Of a DNA stretch of 48,432 bases, positions 30,710 to 38,036 are shown piece by piece; position 1 is the first letter of the stretch, and the number at the start of each line of letters is the position of its first letter. The stretch is from a virus: positions 1-48,432 of IMG/VR virus record IMGVR_UViG_3300046460_000048. One strand, 5' to 3'. A model generated the notes under the pieces. That model was given only the letters and a program-made list of their open reading frames with translations, was not told the origin of the DNA and ran no database searches. Made by a program: the position numbers and the translations under genes.

Positions 30710-33442
30710 ATGAACGTACACTCAGCAGTGCATTGGGATATTGCTCATGATGTCCCAGAGCTGCACCCACTATGGCATCAACAAGTTCAACTCGAAAAGG
30801 AGATGATGAGCAGCGGGGCCAAGAAGGTCCAAGACATAACCATCAAGGCCCATGCACGGGGCCAGATGACACGCACCACAGTAGTCCGCCATGTCCTCGC
30901 TGACTGGCTCCCAGGCCTCGGGGATACTGTACGGGACTGGGTGAAGGACTGCGAGCGAGCAAAGGGCGGCCCCAAGCCTATCTCGCTGGCATACATCAAG
31001 GCCATGGACCCAGACGTGGCCGCGCTGGTCACCCTCCGGGCAGTGCTCGACGGCATCGGCAAGGAGAACCAGAAGTTTGTCTCGCTGGCCATGGCTATCG
31101 GTCGGACCTGTGAGCACGAGCAGCAGGTGCGGCTCTGGGAAAGCTCCAAGGGTGTCCTGCTGCCGTTGCGTGAGGGGCAGGAGCACCAGGGCAACCTCCA
31201 AGACCTGTTCTACCACTACAAGGACGAGATGGACCGCAACCGGGCAACCGATGTGCACCGCCGCCGTGTCAACGTGAACCGCTTTACGGACCTCGTGTCG
31301 GATGGCCTCATTGACTGGACCACATGGAGCAACGAGATACGCTACCGGGTGGGCTCATCGCTGCTTGACGCCTTGATACGCAAGACAGGGTGGTTTGAGC
31401 TGAGGTCCGACCCGGAGCACATCTACAAGCGCGGCAATCCGAACAGCCCACAGCTCGTGGTGGCCCCCAAGGATGAGTTCCGCGTCTGGCTGGGCAAGGC
31501 CACCGACCGCCACGAGATAAACTCCCCGGACTTTGAGCCAACCATCATGCCTCCCCGGCGCTGGGACGGTACGCGGGATGGGGGCTACTGGACACCTTAT
31601 GTCAACGCACCGCGCCTCATCCGCTTCAAGGCCCATCAGGAGACCCAGCAGGAGTACGCCGCTGATGAGTATGACAGCATCGACATGCCGGTGGTCTATG
31701 ACGCCATCCATGTTCTCCAAGAGACGGCGTGGCGGGTAAACTCACGGGTCCTGGCGGTAGCCAAGAAGGCGTGGGCCTTGGACGAGGGCATTGGCAAGCT
31801 CCCGCTCATCGAAGATCGCCCTTTGCCAACCAAGACGCCGCGCATGATGGAAGACGCCGAGGCCGCCAAGCAGGCCAAGCAGGAGAAGCGCATCCACGTG
31901 AGGAGCCCCGAGGTAGACGCCGAGGTTCTCGACTGGAAGAAACGGGCCAGCCCCATCTACAGGTTCAACGCCAAGCGCTGGTCCCGCATGAGAGCCACCA
32001 CGGCCACCATCCAGTGCGCCGAGAAGTACGAACCCTACGAGCGCATCTACTTCCCCCACATGCTGGACTTCCGGGGCCGTATGTATCCCATCCCGAGTTT
32101 CCTCCAGCCGCAGGGCAATGACTTGGCACGGGGCCTGCTGACCTTTGCGGACGGCCTGCCGATCACCGAGGAGAATGGTGGTGCGGGATGGTTGGCCATA
32201 CAGGTGGCATCAAGCTGGGGCATCGACAAGGTGAGCTTTGAGGACCGCATTGCGTGGGTGGAGGAGAACGAGACCATGTTCCGCCTCATCGCAGAGGACC
32301 CTATGACCAACATGGAGTGGGCCAAAGCGTCCAAGCCGTGGCAGGCTCTCGCCTCCATCTTCGAATGGGTGGACTTCTTGAACACTGGGTGGGGCTTTGA
32401 GAGCAGCCTCCCGGTGGTGGTGGACGGTACGTGCAATGGCATCCAGCACCTCAGCGCCATCCTCAGGGACGAGGTGGCTGGCCGCTATGTCAACCTAACA
32501 CCCAGCGACAAGCCCCAAGACATCTACAAGGTGGTGGCACGTGGTGATGTGCACTCCGATGTGGAAGGCGTCCAGCAGCTCCTTGAGGAGATCGAAGCCC
32601 AAGGAGGCCCCGAGGCACACAAGGCCACCTACTGGCTGGACCTGTGCAAGCGGGACATCCCCCGTGAGCTGACCAAGAGGCAGGTCATGGTGCTCCCCTA
32701 TGGTGGCTCCAAGGACAGCTTCTACAGCTACACCCGCGCATGGCTTGACGAGAATGACCCGGTGCCTGCCGATGGGGGCAACGAGCTGTACCGCCAGATG
32801 CGCAACGAGCGGCTCACCTTCATGGTCAAGCACCTGTGGGCCACCGTGAACAAGATCGTGTCGGGTGGCATGAAGGTCATGGAGTGGCTCCAGAAGTGTG
32901 CGAAGGCGGTGTGTGGCGTCAACCAGCCGATCTACTGGCAGACCCCGAGCGGCATGGTGGTGCGGCACTTCTACGGGGTGAACCAGACGGTTTCCTGTGA
33001 GACCAAGGTGGACGGCGAGAGGCTGGCCTTGAAGCGGCAGGAGAGGACCGCCAAGCTGAGCACCGTGGAGCAGCTCCGGGGGATTGCGCCGAACTTCATC
33101 CATTCGCTGGACGCGGCGGCCCTGGCGCTAACTCTGCGGGCCTGCAAAGAGACAGGCATTGAGGATTTCGTTTCGGTCCACGATGCCTACGGAACCCACG
33201 CGGCAAACATGCATCCGCTCACCAAGTATTTGCGTGAGGCTTTCGTGGAGGTTCACAGCCGGGATGTGCTTGGGGAGTTCCGTGCGGCCTGTCAGCGGGT
33301 TTTGGTTGATGCGCTCGTGGCGGAGAAGCGGATGGACCCGTTTGATGCAGCGCAGAAGGCGGACGAATTGCTGCCCGAACCGCTGGCGTTGGGCTCCTTG
33401 GACATCTCGCAAATCCTCCAGAGCGACTACTTCTTTGCGTGA
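30710..33442 (+). CDS. Single-subunit DNA-directed RNA polymerase, T7 gp1-like
   Basis: The 910-residue protein (T7: 883) has all catalytic motifs: motif A VVDGTCNGIQHLSAI (Asp572, T7 Asp537), motif B LTKRQVMVLPYGG (Lys656 and Tyr664, spaced eight as in T7 Lys631/Tyr639) and motif C VSVHDAYGTHA (Asp825, T7 Asp812). It ends SDYFFA, like the aromatic C-terminus of T7 RNAP. In motif B a Pro replaces the usual Ala before Tyr and one Gly is added after it. It transcribes middle and late genes. It is preceded by a terminator and an inverted repeat, and followed by a candidate phage promoter. Confidence 0.97.
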   Translation: MNVHSAVHWDIAHDVPELHPLWHQQVQLEKEMMSSGAKKVQDITIKAHARGQMTRTTVVRHVLADWLPGLGDTVRDWVKDCERAKGGPKPISLAYIKAMDPDVAALVTLRAVLDGIGKENQKFVSLAMAIGRTCEHEQQVRLWESSKGVLLPLREGQEHQGNLQDLFYHYKDEMDRNRATDVHRRRVNVNRFTDLVSDGLIDWTTWSNEIRYRVGSSLLDALIRKTGWFELRSDPEHIYKRGNPNSPQLVVAPKDEFRVWLGKATDRHEINSPDFEPTIMPPRRWDGTRDGGYWTPYVNAPRLIRFKAHQETQQEYAADEYDSIDMPVVYDAIHVLQETAWRVNSRVLAVAKKAWALDEGIGKLPLIEDRPLPTKTPRMMEDAEAAKQAKQEKRIHVRSPEVDAEVLDWKKRASPIYRFNAKRWSRMRATTATIQCAEKYEPYERIYFPHMLDFRGRMYPIPSFLQPQGNDLARGLLTFADGLPITEENGGAGWLAIQVASSWGIDKVSFEDRIAWVEENETMFRLIAEDPMTNMEWAKASKPWQALASIFEWVDFLNTGWGFESSLPVVVDGTCNGIQHLSAILRDEVAGRYVNLTPSDKPQDIYKVVARGDVHSDVEGVQQLLEEIEAQGGPEAHKATYWLDLCKRDIPRELTKRQVMVLPYGGSKDSFYSYTRAWLDENDPVPADGGNELYRQMRNERLTFMVKHLWATVNKIVSGGMKVMEWLQKCAKAVCGVNQPIYWQTPSGMVVRHFYGVNQTVSCETKVDGERLALKRQERTAKLSTVEQLRGIAPNFIHSLDAAALALTLRACKETGIEDFVSVHDAYGTHAANMHPLTKYLREAFVEVHSRDVLGEFRAACQRVLVDALVAEKRMDPFDAAQKADELLPEPLALGSLDISQILQSDYFFA

Positions 33443-33450
33443 TCCCGACG

Positions 33451-33476
33451 AGTTACCCAGCCTTATGAAAGGAGAA
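33451..33476 (+). promoter_or_regulatory. Candidate phage RNAP promoter, copy 2
   Basis: AGTTACCCAGCC, then TTATGAAA and GGAGAAG, matches the element at 22753 in 12 consecutive bases and in ATGA-A-A/GG after it. It lies nine bases beyond the RNAP stop codon, the location of the first phage-specific promoters in T7 (after gene 1). Transcription would start at the GG. Confidence 0.6.
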
Positions 33477-33682
33477 GCCAGAAAGCTCCCGGAGTGCTCA
33501 TGGCTTCATCCCGACATGGTACTGCCAGTGATGGCAAGGAGGTGTGCTATGTGACCCCAACGACTACCTAAAGTAGGTACGGACTAGATGGGGCCATCGT
33601 GCCCCACCGACCATGGATCATATCGCCCCTTGATGGGCACCTACCAGCGCAATGCGCACCCCGCAGCCTCCGCACGAGGCTT
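33477..33682. other. Noncoding stretch after the RNAP promoter
   Basis: No gene with a good ribosome site is visible in this part of the 331-base gap. It contains small inverted repeats (TACCT-AAAGT-AGGTA near 33566; GGGGC-CATCGT-GCCCC near 33589). A 29-codon ORF from 33465 overlaps the promoter motif and is probably fortuitous. A T7-type primary replication origin would be expected near here but I see no AT-rich block. Confidence 0.4.
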
Positions 33683-33731
33683 GACCCCCGAGCCCAGCCA
33701 CCACGGTGAGCATGGCGGGGGTCTTTCTGTT
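33683..33731 (+). terminator. Terminator downstream of RNAP
   Basis: GACCCCCG (33683-33690) and CGGGGGTC (33716-33723) form a perfect 8-bp stem around a 25-base loop, followed by TTTCTGTTTCT. It resembles the early terminator that follows gene 1.3 in T7 by position, between RNAP and the replication genes. Confidence 0.7.
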
Positions 33732-33773
33732 TCTAGCACCTGCCGCCACCACAACACTCTGAGGAGAGACACA

Positions 33774-34133
33774 ATGGGCATCCGTAAGTTCGACCACGGG
33801 CACGACATCCCCGCACAGCTCAAGGGCCGCACCAAGCTGGACCGTGACAAGCTGGCCATGGTGCCCCGCCTTCACGCCGTCAACGTGGCCATGGAGGCCT
33901 TGTTCCCCATACAGGACTGGGATGGTGGCCCTGAGGAGCAGGTGGCGGGAGTGGCTGTGCTGTTCGCCTGCCTGTGCATGAAGACCGGGCTGGACCACGC
34001 TGAGCTGCACAACATCGGCAAGCGCATCATCAACGCCCCGGCAGAAGGGGCACACGCCACGGAGAACTCGGTGCAGGTCTTGAAGGACTTCCTTGGGGCC
34101 CGCATCATGCAGCAGGAGGTCTCAGTAGCATGA
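33774..34133 (+). CDS. Middle-region protein, unknown
   Basis: The ATG at 33774 with GAGGAGAG upstream gives 119 residues. Sequence MGIRKFDHGHDIPAQLKGRTKLDRDKLAMVPRLHAVNVAM, then a helical AGVAVLFACLCMKTGLDHAELHNIGKRIIN. It looks soluble and mostly alpha-helical. It overlaps the next start by four bases. First gene of the replication module; no known family. Confidence 0.65.
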   Translation: MGIRKFDHGHDIPAQLKGRTKLDRDKLAMVPRLHAVNVAMEALFPIQDWDGGPEEQVAGVAVLFACLCMKTGLDHAELHNIGKRIINAPAEGAHATENSVQVLKDFLGARIMQQEVSVA

Positions 34134-34336
34134 GCACCATCAAGGTTGCTGTCCTCGGTCCACCAGTTCGGAACTCAGATGGACGCATGGCTATCCCCGT
34201 GGTGGAGGGCGGCATCTTGACCGAGGAGGCCATGCGGGAAGCCCTACGGAAGCTTTGTGGCGAACCGATGAGCTATTACGTCCAGCGGGCCGCCAGCTTC
34301 GACCTCATCATTGCAGCAGGAGGCCCCCATGCCTAA
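34130..34336 (+). CDS. Small middle-region protein, unknown
   Basis: The 68-residue product starts at an ATGA overlap. The first half has strands (IKVAVLGPPVRNSDGRMAIPVVEGGI), then helices (EEAMREALRKLCGEP). It overlaps the next gene by eight bases. No motif for function. Confidence 0.58.
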   Translation: MSTIKVAVLGPPVRNSDGRMAIPVVEGGILTEEAMREALRKLCGEPMSYYVQRAASFDLIIAAGGPHA

Positions 34337-34616
34337 GCGCACAGAGCCCGGCATCACCAATCGCAGCACCTTCAAGTCTGGCTTGCTGGCGTTCCTACTG
34401 GTGGGCATGGTGCTTGGCCCGGCTGCCTACCTCTCTGCATGTGGCCGAGGCCCTTGCGCATCGGATGCCTTCCCGATAGGCACCAAGGTGCGCATCAAGG
34501 CGTTCCCGGAGCAGCAGTGGGTGGTGACAGACAAGTGGTGCAACACCGTGAACCTCTGGGCCCCCGGTGCTCAGCCTGGGTGGATAGACAGCAGGGTCTT
34601 GGAGGTGGTGCCATGA
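34329..34616 (+). CDS. Small exported or membrane-anchored protein, unknown
   Basis: From the ATG at 34329 (GCAGGAGG upstream) the product has 95 residues. A basic N-terminus precedes a hydrophobic helix (SGLLAFLLVGMVLGPAAYLSACGRG), after which a small domain with two more Cys follows (FPIGTKVRIKAFPEQQWVVTDKWCNTVNLW), an SH3-like strand pattern. It may be a signal-anchored periplasmic protein. The LSAC sequence is lipobox-like but rather far from the start. Confidence 0.58.
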   Translation: MPKRTEPGITNRSTFKSGLLAFLLVGMVLGPAAYLSACGRGPCASDAFPIGTKVRIKAFPEQQWVVTDKWCNTVNLWAPGAQPGWIDSRVLEVVP

Positions 34617-34843
34617 GCGAGCCCCTACTCGGAACTGCTGAGGACAACTTGAAGCAGGCCTTGCAGCAGGAGGAGCTTATGCGGCAGTGCGGACCCGGTG
34701 ACCCATACTACCGCGTAGCCATGGCAAACCGCGATTGGTATCTCGACGCCGCTGCCAGAATAGAGCGTGGAGAGCAGACCACGGACAACCCACACGCCAA
34801 GCGCTTAGTGAACATCAACGCACACGGAGACCTATCCGCATGA
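34613..34843 (+). CDS. Small helical protein upstream of SSB, unknown
   Basis: From the ATG at 34613 (four-base overlap, GGAGGTGG upstream) the product has 76 residues. It is nearly all helical and acidic in the first half (LGTAEDNLKQALQQEELMRQCGP), then DPYYRVAMANRDWYLDAAARIERG. It overlaps the SSB start by four bases, so it is likely co-translated. Confidence 0.58.
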   Translation: MSEPLLGTAEDNLKQALQQEELMRQCGPGDPYYRVAMANRDWYLDAAARIERGEQTTDNPHAKRLVNINAHGDLSA

Positions 34844-35472
34844 CCACCAAGTATCAGGACACTGAGTTCGGCATCATCACCGGCTATCCCCATGTCAACT
34901 CCCCGGACACCAAGTTCGCCAAGGAGCCGGGCGATGGGGAGTACAAGCTGGACCTTGCCATCGGCGGTGAGGAGGGGGCTTCCCGCTACGAGAAGGTACG
35001 CGCTGCCTCCCAGCAGGCCTTCGATGACTGGATGGCTGACCCGGAGAAGGGCGGCAAGCTCCCCAAGGCCAAGGCGCTGGAGTTCAAGGTGTTCTGCCCG
35101 GCTCACCCCGAGCTGGACGATGAGACCGCTGAGCCGACCGGGCGCTACATCTTCCAGTTCCGCCAGAACAGCCGCATCAAGCTCAAGGACGGCACCTTCA
35201 AGCAAGTCGAGCTGGGCCTCTACAACGCTTCCGCCAAGGCCAGCACCGCTGCCATCTGGTCGGGCTCTGAGGTCCGCGTCAACTATTCGATGCGCGTGAT
35301 CCCGATGCCGGGCTTGAAGCAAGTCGGTGTCCGCCTGGACTTTGGCCGGGTGCAGTACCGCAAGCTCAACAAGGGTTCCGGTGGCGGTGGCTTCGGTGCT
35401 GTTGAAGGTGGCGACGACGCGGATGGTCCTTCGGGTCCCGAGCCGGTCTCCCAGACCACGGAGGACTATTGA
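34840..35472 (+). CDS. Single-stranded DNA-binding protein, T7 gp2.5-like
   Basis: The 210-residue protein (T7 gp2.5: 232) has the OB-fold core pattern of the family: a YKLDLAIGGEEG segment, the insertion with EFKVFCPAHPELDDETAEPTGRYIFQFRQNSRIKLKDG, then SGSEVRVNYSMRVIPMPGLKQVGVRLDFGRVQYRKL. A Gly-rich linker leads to an acidic tail ending in an aromatic residue (TTEDY), the feature that contacts polymerase and helicase in T7. It coats single-stranded DNA during replication. It lies directly before the endonuclease I region, as in T7. Confidence 0.85.
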   Translation: MTTKYQDTEFGIITGYPHVNSPDTKFAKEPGDGEYKLDLAIGGEEGASRYEKVRAASQQAFDDWMADPEKGGKLPKAKALEFKVFCPAHPELDDETAEPTGRYIFQFRQNSRIKLKDGTFKQVELGLYNASAKASTAAIWSGSEVRVNYSMRVIPMPGLKQVGVRLDFGRVQYRKLNKGSGGGGFGAVEGGDDADGPSGPEPVSQTTEDY

Positions 35473-35474
35473 TC

Positions 35475-35777
35475 ATGCGGACCATTGGCAATCAAGCCGA
35501 GGTTGGGGTGGTCACCAAGACCGTCTCCAGCGCCTCCAAGGTTCTCCTCGTGGCGGCCAACAAGTCGCGCATTGGGCTGACCGTCCGCAACAACAGCACT
35601 GCGGTCCTCACGCTGTTCCTCGGACTGGCTGCTGGCGCTGAGGAGGGCACAGTTACCATCGCCCCCACAGCTACCGGCGTGGACGCCTTGTGGGTGTGCC
35701 CGGTGGACTACACGGGCCCCTTGTCGGGTCAGTGGGCATCGGCCAACGGCTTCGCCTACACCACCGAGTACATCTAG
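35475..35777 (+). CDS. Beta-rich structural-like protein in replication module, unknown
   Basis: The 100-residue product reads as alternating strands (ASKVLLVAANKSRIGLTVRNNSTAVLTLFLGLAAGAEEG, TVTIAPTATGVDALWVCPVDYTG, WASANGFAYTTEYI), the look of small capsid-decoration or fibre-type proteins. It has no signal peptide. It sits between SSB and endonuclease I, two replication genes, beginning two bases after the SSB stop and ending one base before the next start. Placement of a virion-like gene here is unexpected. Confidence 0.6.
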   Translation: MRTIGNQAEVGVVTKTVSSASKVLLVAANKSRIGLTVRNNSTAVLTLFLGLAAGAEEGTVTIAPTATGVDALWVCPVDYTGPLSGQWASANGFAYTTEYI

Positions 35778-35778
35778 C

Positions 35779-36279
35779 ATGGCCCGCGTGGTGCCTGAGT
35801 GGGTCCGTAAAGCCCGCATGGGCACCACGGGCAAGAAGGCAGGCTTCAAGCACGGCTACAGGTCGGGGCTTGAAGTTGCCATCGGGGAGGACATCGAGAA
35901 GCACGGCTTCCCGGTTCTCTACGAGCAGTTCCGTATTGGCTACGTGGTGCCAGCTTCCCGGCATCACTACACGTGGGACTTCACGCTGGCCAACAACATC
36001 ATCATTGAGGGGAAGGGCATCTTCGACAGCACCGACCGGGCCAAGCACATGTTCATCAAGCTTCAACGACCGGAGCTGGACATCAGGTTCGTCTTCTCCA
36101 ACGCCAACGCCAAGATAGGTCCGGGAAGCCACACCACGCTAGCTCAGTGGTGCGACAAGTACGGCTTCAAGTGGGCCCACAAGAAGATACCCGAGAGCTG
36201 GTACGCTGAGCTGGGCCCAAAGCGGGACCCGAGAGATGTCCTTAAGGAGGAACCCTATGGCTGGGCCAACGCAAAGTAG
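35779..36279 (+). CDS. Endonuclease I (Holliday junction resolvase), T7 gp3-like
   Basis: The 166-residue protein (T7 gp3: 149) carries GYRSGLEVAIG (Glu32), HYTWDFTLANN (Asp67) and IIEGKGIFDSTDRAKHMF (Glu77, Lys79). All four residues sit 12 positions after T7 Glu20, Asp55, Glu65 and Lys67, so the active site is complete. LDIRFVFSNANAKIGPGSHTTLAQWCDKYG is also typical. It resolves branched DNA before packaging and helps break down host DNA. The last 23 bases overlap the next gene. Confidence 0.95.
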   Translation: MARVVPEWVRKARMGTTGKKAGFKHGYRSGLEVAIGEDIEKHGFPVLYEQFRIGYVVPASRHHYTWDFTLANNIIIEGKGIFDSTDRAKHMFIKLQRPELDIRFVFSNANAKIGPGSHTTLAQWCDKYGFKWAHKKIPESWYAELGPKRDPRDVLKEEPYGWANAK

Positions 36280-36529
36280 CATCGCCAAGTGGGTCCCCCA
36301 ACTGGTCCTCCAGCGTCACGCCTTCATGGACTTCAAGCGGGATGACCATGGCGTCTACGACTATAGCAACCCCAACACGCGCCCGTGCAGCCCTCCCAAG
36401 TACTACTCCCCGAATGGCGAGACGGAGGACATGCAGGCGGCCTACGTGTTTCCTCAAGGGGTTCCCGCGTGGTTCGACAACCGGACGCACACAATCATTC
36501 ACATCAAGCTGGAGAAGATGGAAGGATAA
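36257..36529 (+). CDS. Small middle-region protein, unknown
   Basis: From the ATG at 36257 with AAGGAGG upstream the product has 90 residues. It is soluble and rich in aromatic residues and Pro (HGVYDYSNPNTRPCSPPKYYSPNGE), ending with a strand THTIIHIKLEKM. It overlaps the end of endonuclease I in another frame. No known family. Confidence 0.6.
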   Translation: MAGPTQSSIAKWVPQLVLQRHAFMDFKRDDHGVYDYSNPNTRPCSPPKYYSPNGETEDMQAAYVFPQGVPAWFDNRTHTIIHIKLEKMEG

Positions 36530-36534
36530 CGTCC

Positions 36535-36627
36535 ATGCCAACCTATCCGCAGGACTGGGCGGGCACTCTGCTCATCGCCCTCATCATCTGGGGCACGGTG
36601 CTTGGCGTGGTGTTCATCCATGGCTGA
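36535..36627 (+). CDS. 30-residue membrane peptide at head of lysis cassette
   Basis: MPTYPQDWAGTLLIALIIWG followed by TVLGVVFIHG is almost entirely one transmembrane helix. It overlaps the holin-like gene by eight bases and has GAAGGA upstream. It could be an accessory holin or antiholin peptide. Small size limits certainty. Confidence 0.5.
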   Translation: MPTYPQDWAGTLLIALIIWGTVLGVVFIHG

Positions 36628-36955
36628 CACCCCCGAGGACATCCTCAACCGCACCATCCTCGCAGCCACCTACAAGTTTCCCATCCAGCCGGTGCGCCAC
36701 TGGAGGCTGGTCCTGAGGCGGGCATGGAGCGTCCGCTTCATCGCCGTCCTCGGGTTCGCCTGTGGGCTCAACGCCATCTGGCCAGCGCTGGGTGACATCC
36801 TGCCTCCGTGGGCATTCAACTTGGGCGGGTTCACCCTCGCCATCCTCGCCTTCGTGTCTGTCTTCGTGCAGCAGCGGGGCTTCCCTCAAACAAAGGCGCA
36901 CCAAGATGCCGATCAAGCCCCCGCTGGAGAGCAACAGCCCGAACCGTCTCCGTAA
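36620..36955 (+). CDS. Holin-like membrane protein
   Basis: The 111-residue product has a short polar N-terminus, a basic stretch (HWRLVLRRAWSVR), two transmembrane helices (about 39-58, FIAVLGFACGLNAIWPALGD, and 66-86, FNLGGFTLAILAFVSVFVQQ), and a polar C-terminal tail. I associate the LRRAWSVR-then-two-helices pattern with an uncharacterised phage holin-like family. It overlaps the endolysin gene by 50 bases, a common holin-endolysin arrangement. It would set lysis timing by permeabilising or depolarising the inner membrane. Confidence 0.7.
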   Translation: MADTPEDILNRTILAATYKFPIQPVRHWRLVLRRAWSVRFIAVLGFACGLNAIWPALGDILPPWAFNLGGFTLAILAFVSVFVQQRGFPQTKAHQDADQAPAGEQQPEPSP

Positions 36956-37421
36956 TGGCAGCGCCGCAGGGGCAGCCCTCGTGGCACTCCTCACGACCTT
37001 CGAAGGGGTGCGGCTCAACGCCTATCCCGACCCGGCCACCAAGGGCCCACCGTGGACCATCTGCATGGGGGAAACCCAAGGTGTCCACAAAGGCATGACC
37101 AAGACGCTGGCTGAGTGCAAGGCCGACTTGGCCCGAAGGGTTCCCGACTACGCCCGCCCCATCGCTTTGTGCGCCAAGGTTCCCCTCCCGGACAAGCGAT
37201 ACATCGCCCTGGTGAGCCTTGCGTGGAACATCGGGCCCGGCAAGGTGTGCTCCGGGAGCGTGATGCAGAAGCTCAATGCAGGGGATGTGAGAGGGGGCTG
37301 TGACGCCTTCCTCAAGTACAACCGTGCGGCTGGCATCGTGTTCCCCGGCTTGACCAGACGGCGTGTCAAGGAGCGGGCATTGTGCCTGGAGCCGGTGAGT
37401 GCGGAGAACCCCCAGTCATGA
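36906..37421 (+). CDS. SAR-type endolysin, T4 lysozyme family (GH24)
   Basis: The 171-residue protein has the GH24 catalytic layout: Glu33 in TTFEGVRLNAYPD, Asp42 nine residues later (as T4 Glu11/Asp20), and Thr51 in PPWTICMGET. Residues about 18-32 (GSAAGAALVALLTTF) form a weakly hydrophobic Ala/Gly-rich segment typical of signal-arrest-release domains, which tether the enzyme until the membrane is depolarised. It cleaves peptidoglycan glycan strands at lysis. The start is inside the holin-like gene. T7 itself has no such enzyme. Confidence 0.88.
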   Translation: MPIKPPLESNSPNRLRNGSAAGAALVALLTTFEGVRLNAYPDPATKGPPWTICMGETQGVHKGMTKTLAECKADLARRVPDYARPIALCAKVPLPDKRYIALVSLAWNIGPGKVCSGSVMQKLNAGDVRGGCDAFLKYNRAAGIVFPGLTRRRVKERALCLEPVSAENPQS

Positions 37422-37519
37422 GCAACTTTGAGATCACCGTCACGGTTATAGCTCTGGGTTACGTTGGCCTGATTGGCGGCTGCATCTGGGTGGCTATCCG
37501 CATCTTCAAGGGGGAGTGA
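37418..37519 (+). CDS. 33-residue single-span membrane peptide
   Basis: The ORF overlaps the endolysin stop as ATGA and encodes MSNFEITVTVIALGYVGLIG followed by GCIWVAIRIFKGE, one membrane helix with a short basic end. It is located between endolysin and Rz, so a lysis accessory role is plausible. GGGGGAG for the next gene lies at its end. Confidence 0.5.
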   Translation: MSNFEITVTVIALGYVGLIGGCIWVAIRIFKGE

Positions 37520-37525
37520 TCCGTC

Positions 37526-37882
37526 ATGTTCGCTACCATCAAGGGCTACCTCTATCTCGCCGCCGTGCTAGCCATCCTCGCCGCCGTTGGGGGCATCTAC
37601 GCAAAGGGACGGCTCGACGCCAACCATGCGGCCCAGCTCGCAGCACTCCAGCAGCAAGTGGCCAAGCTTCACGCACAAGCCAAGGCAGACGCCGCAGCGG
37701 CCAAGCTGGACACCATCCAGGCCAAGCTCGACGCGGAAGACCTCTACGCTGCTGCCCAACGCACTCAGGACCTAATGGATAAGCTCAATGCGCCCGATAC
37801 TGTTTGCTTTGATGACCATGACGCTGGCCTCGTGCGCGACCTCTGGGGACCTCCAGCTCCCGCCCATCCCACCGGACATTAA
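37526..37882 (+). CDS. Rz: Inner-membrane spanin subunit, Rz-like
   Basis: The 118-residue protein has an N-terminal transmembrane anchor (KGYLYLAAVLAILAAVGGIYAKG) followed by a long periplasmic coiled coil (about 33-90, Ala/Gln/Lys-rich with AQLAALQQQVAKLHAQAKAD), the standard i-spanin plan. The Rz1-like gene starts inside its 3' part in another frame, as in lambda. With Rz1 it would fuse inner and outer membranes in the last step of lysis. Confidence 0.85.
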   Translation: MFATIKGYLYLAAVLAILAAVGGIYAKGRLDANHAAQLAALQQQVAKLHAQAKADAAAAKLDTIQAKLDAEDLYAAAQRTQDLMDKLNAPDTVCFDDHDAGLVRDLWGPPAPAHPTGH

Positions 37883-38036
37883 GATAGCCTTAGAGAAGAC
37901 CACCCCGCCCCCGGCCAAGGGAGCCTTGAGTAAGCGAAAGGTGTTCAAGCTTATCGCTGACCTCAAGGCTTCCGAGGGGGAGAAGACGGCGGCAGGCAAG
38001 CGCCTCATCAAACTCTACGAGGGACAGCACCCATGA
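37788..38036 (+). CDS. Rz1: Outer-membrane lipoprotein spanin subunit, Rz1-like
   Basis: The 82-residue product has a lipoprotein signal MRPILFALMTMTLASC with lipobox LASC (Cys16), then a short Pro-rich part (LQLPPIPPDIK, TTPPPAKG) and a basic helix. It overlaps the end of Rz by 95 bases in a different frame, the usual spanin gene architecture. The mature o-spanin (67 residues) is larger than lambda Rz1 but normal for overlapping types. Confidence 0.82.
   Translation: MRPILFALMTMTLASCATSGDLQLPPIPPDIKIALEKTTPPPAKGALSKRKVFKLIADLKASEGEKTAAGKRLIKLYEGQHP

Noticed and set aside
33465-33554. 29-codon ORF after RNAP
   Set aside because: Its start codon lies inside the repeated promoter motif (ATGA is part of the motif), and it lacks a ribosome site upstream.
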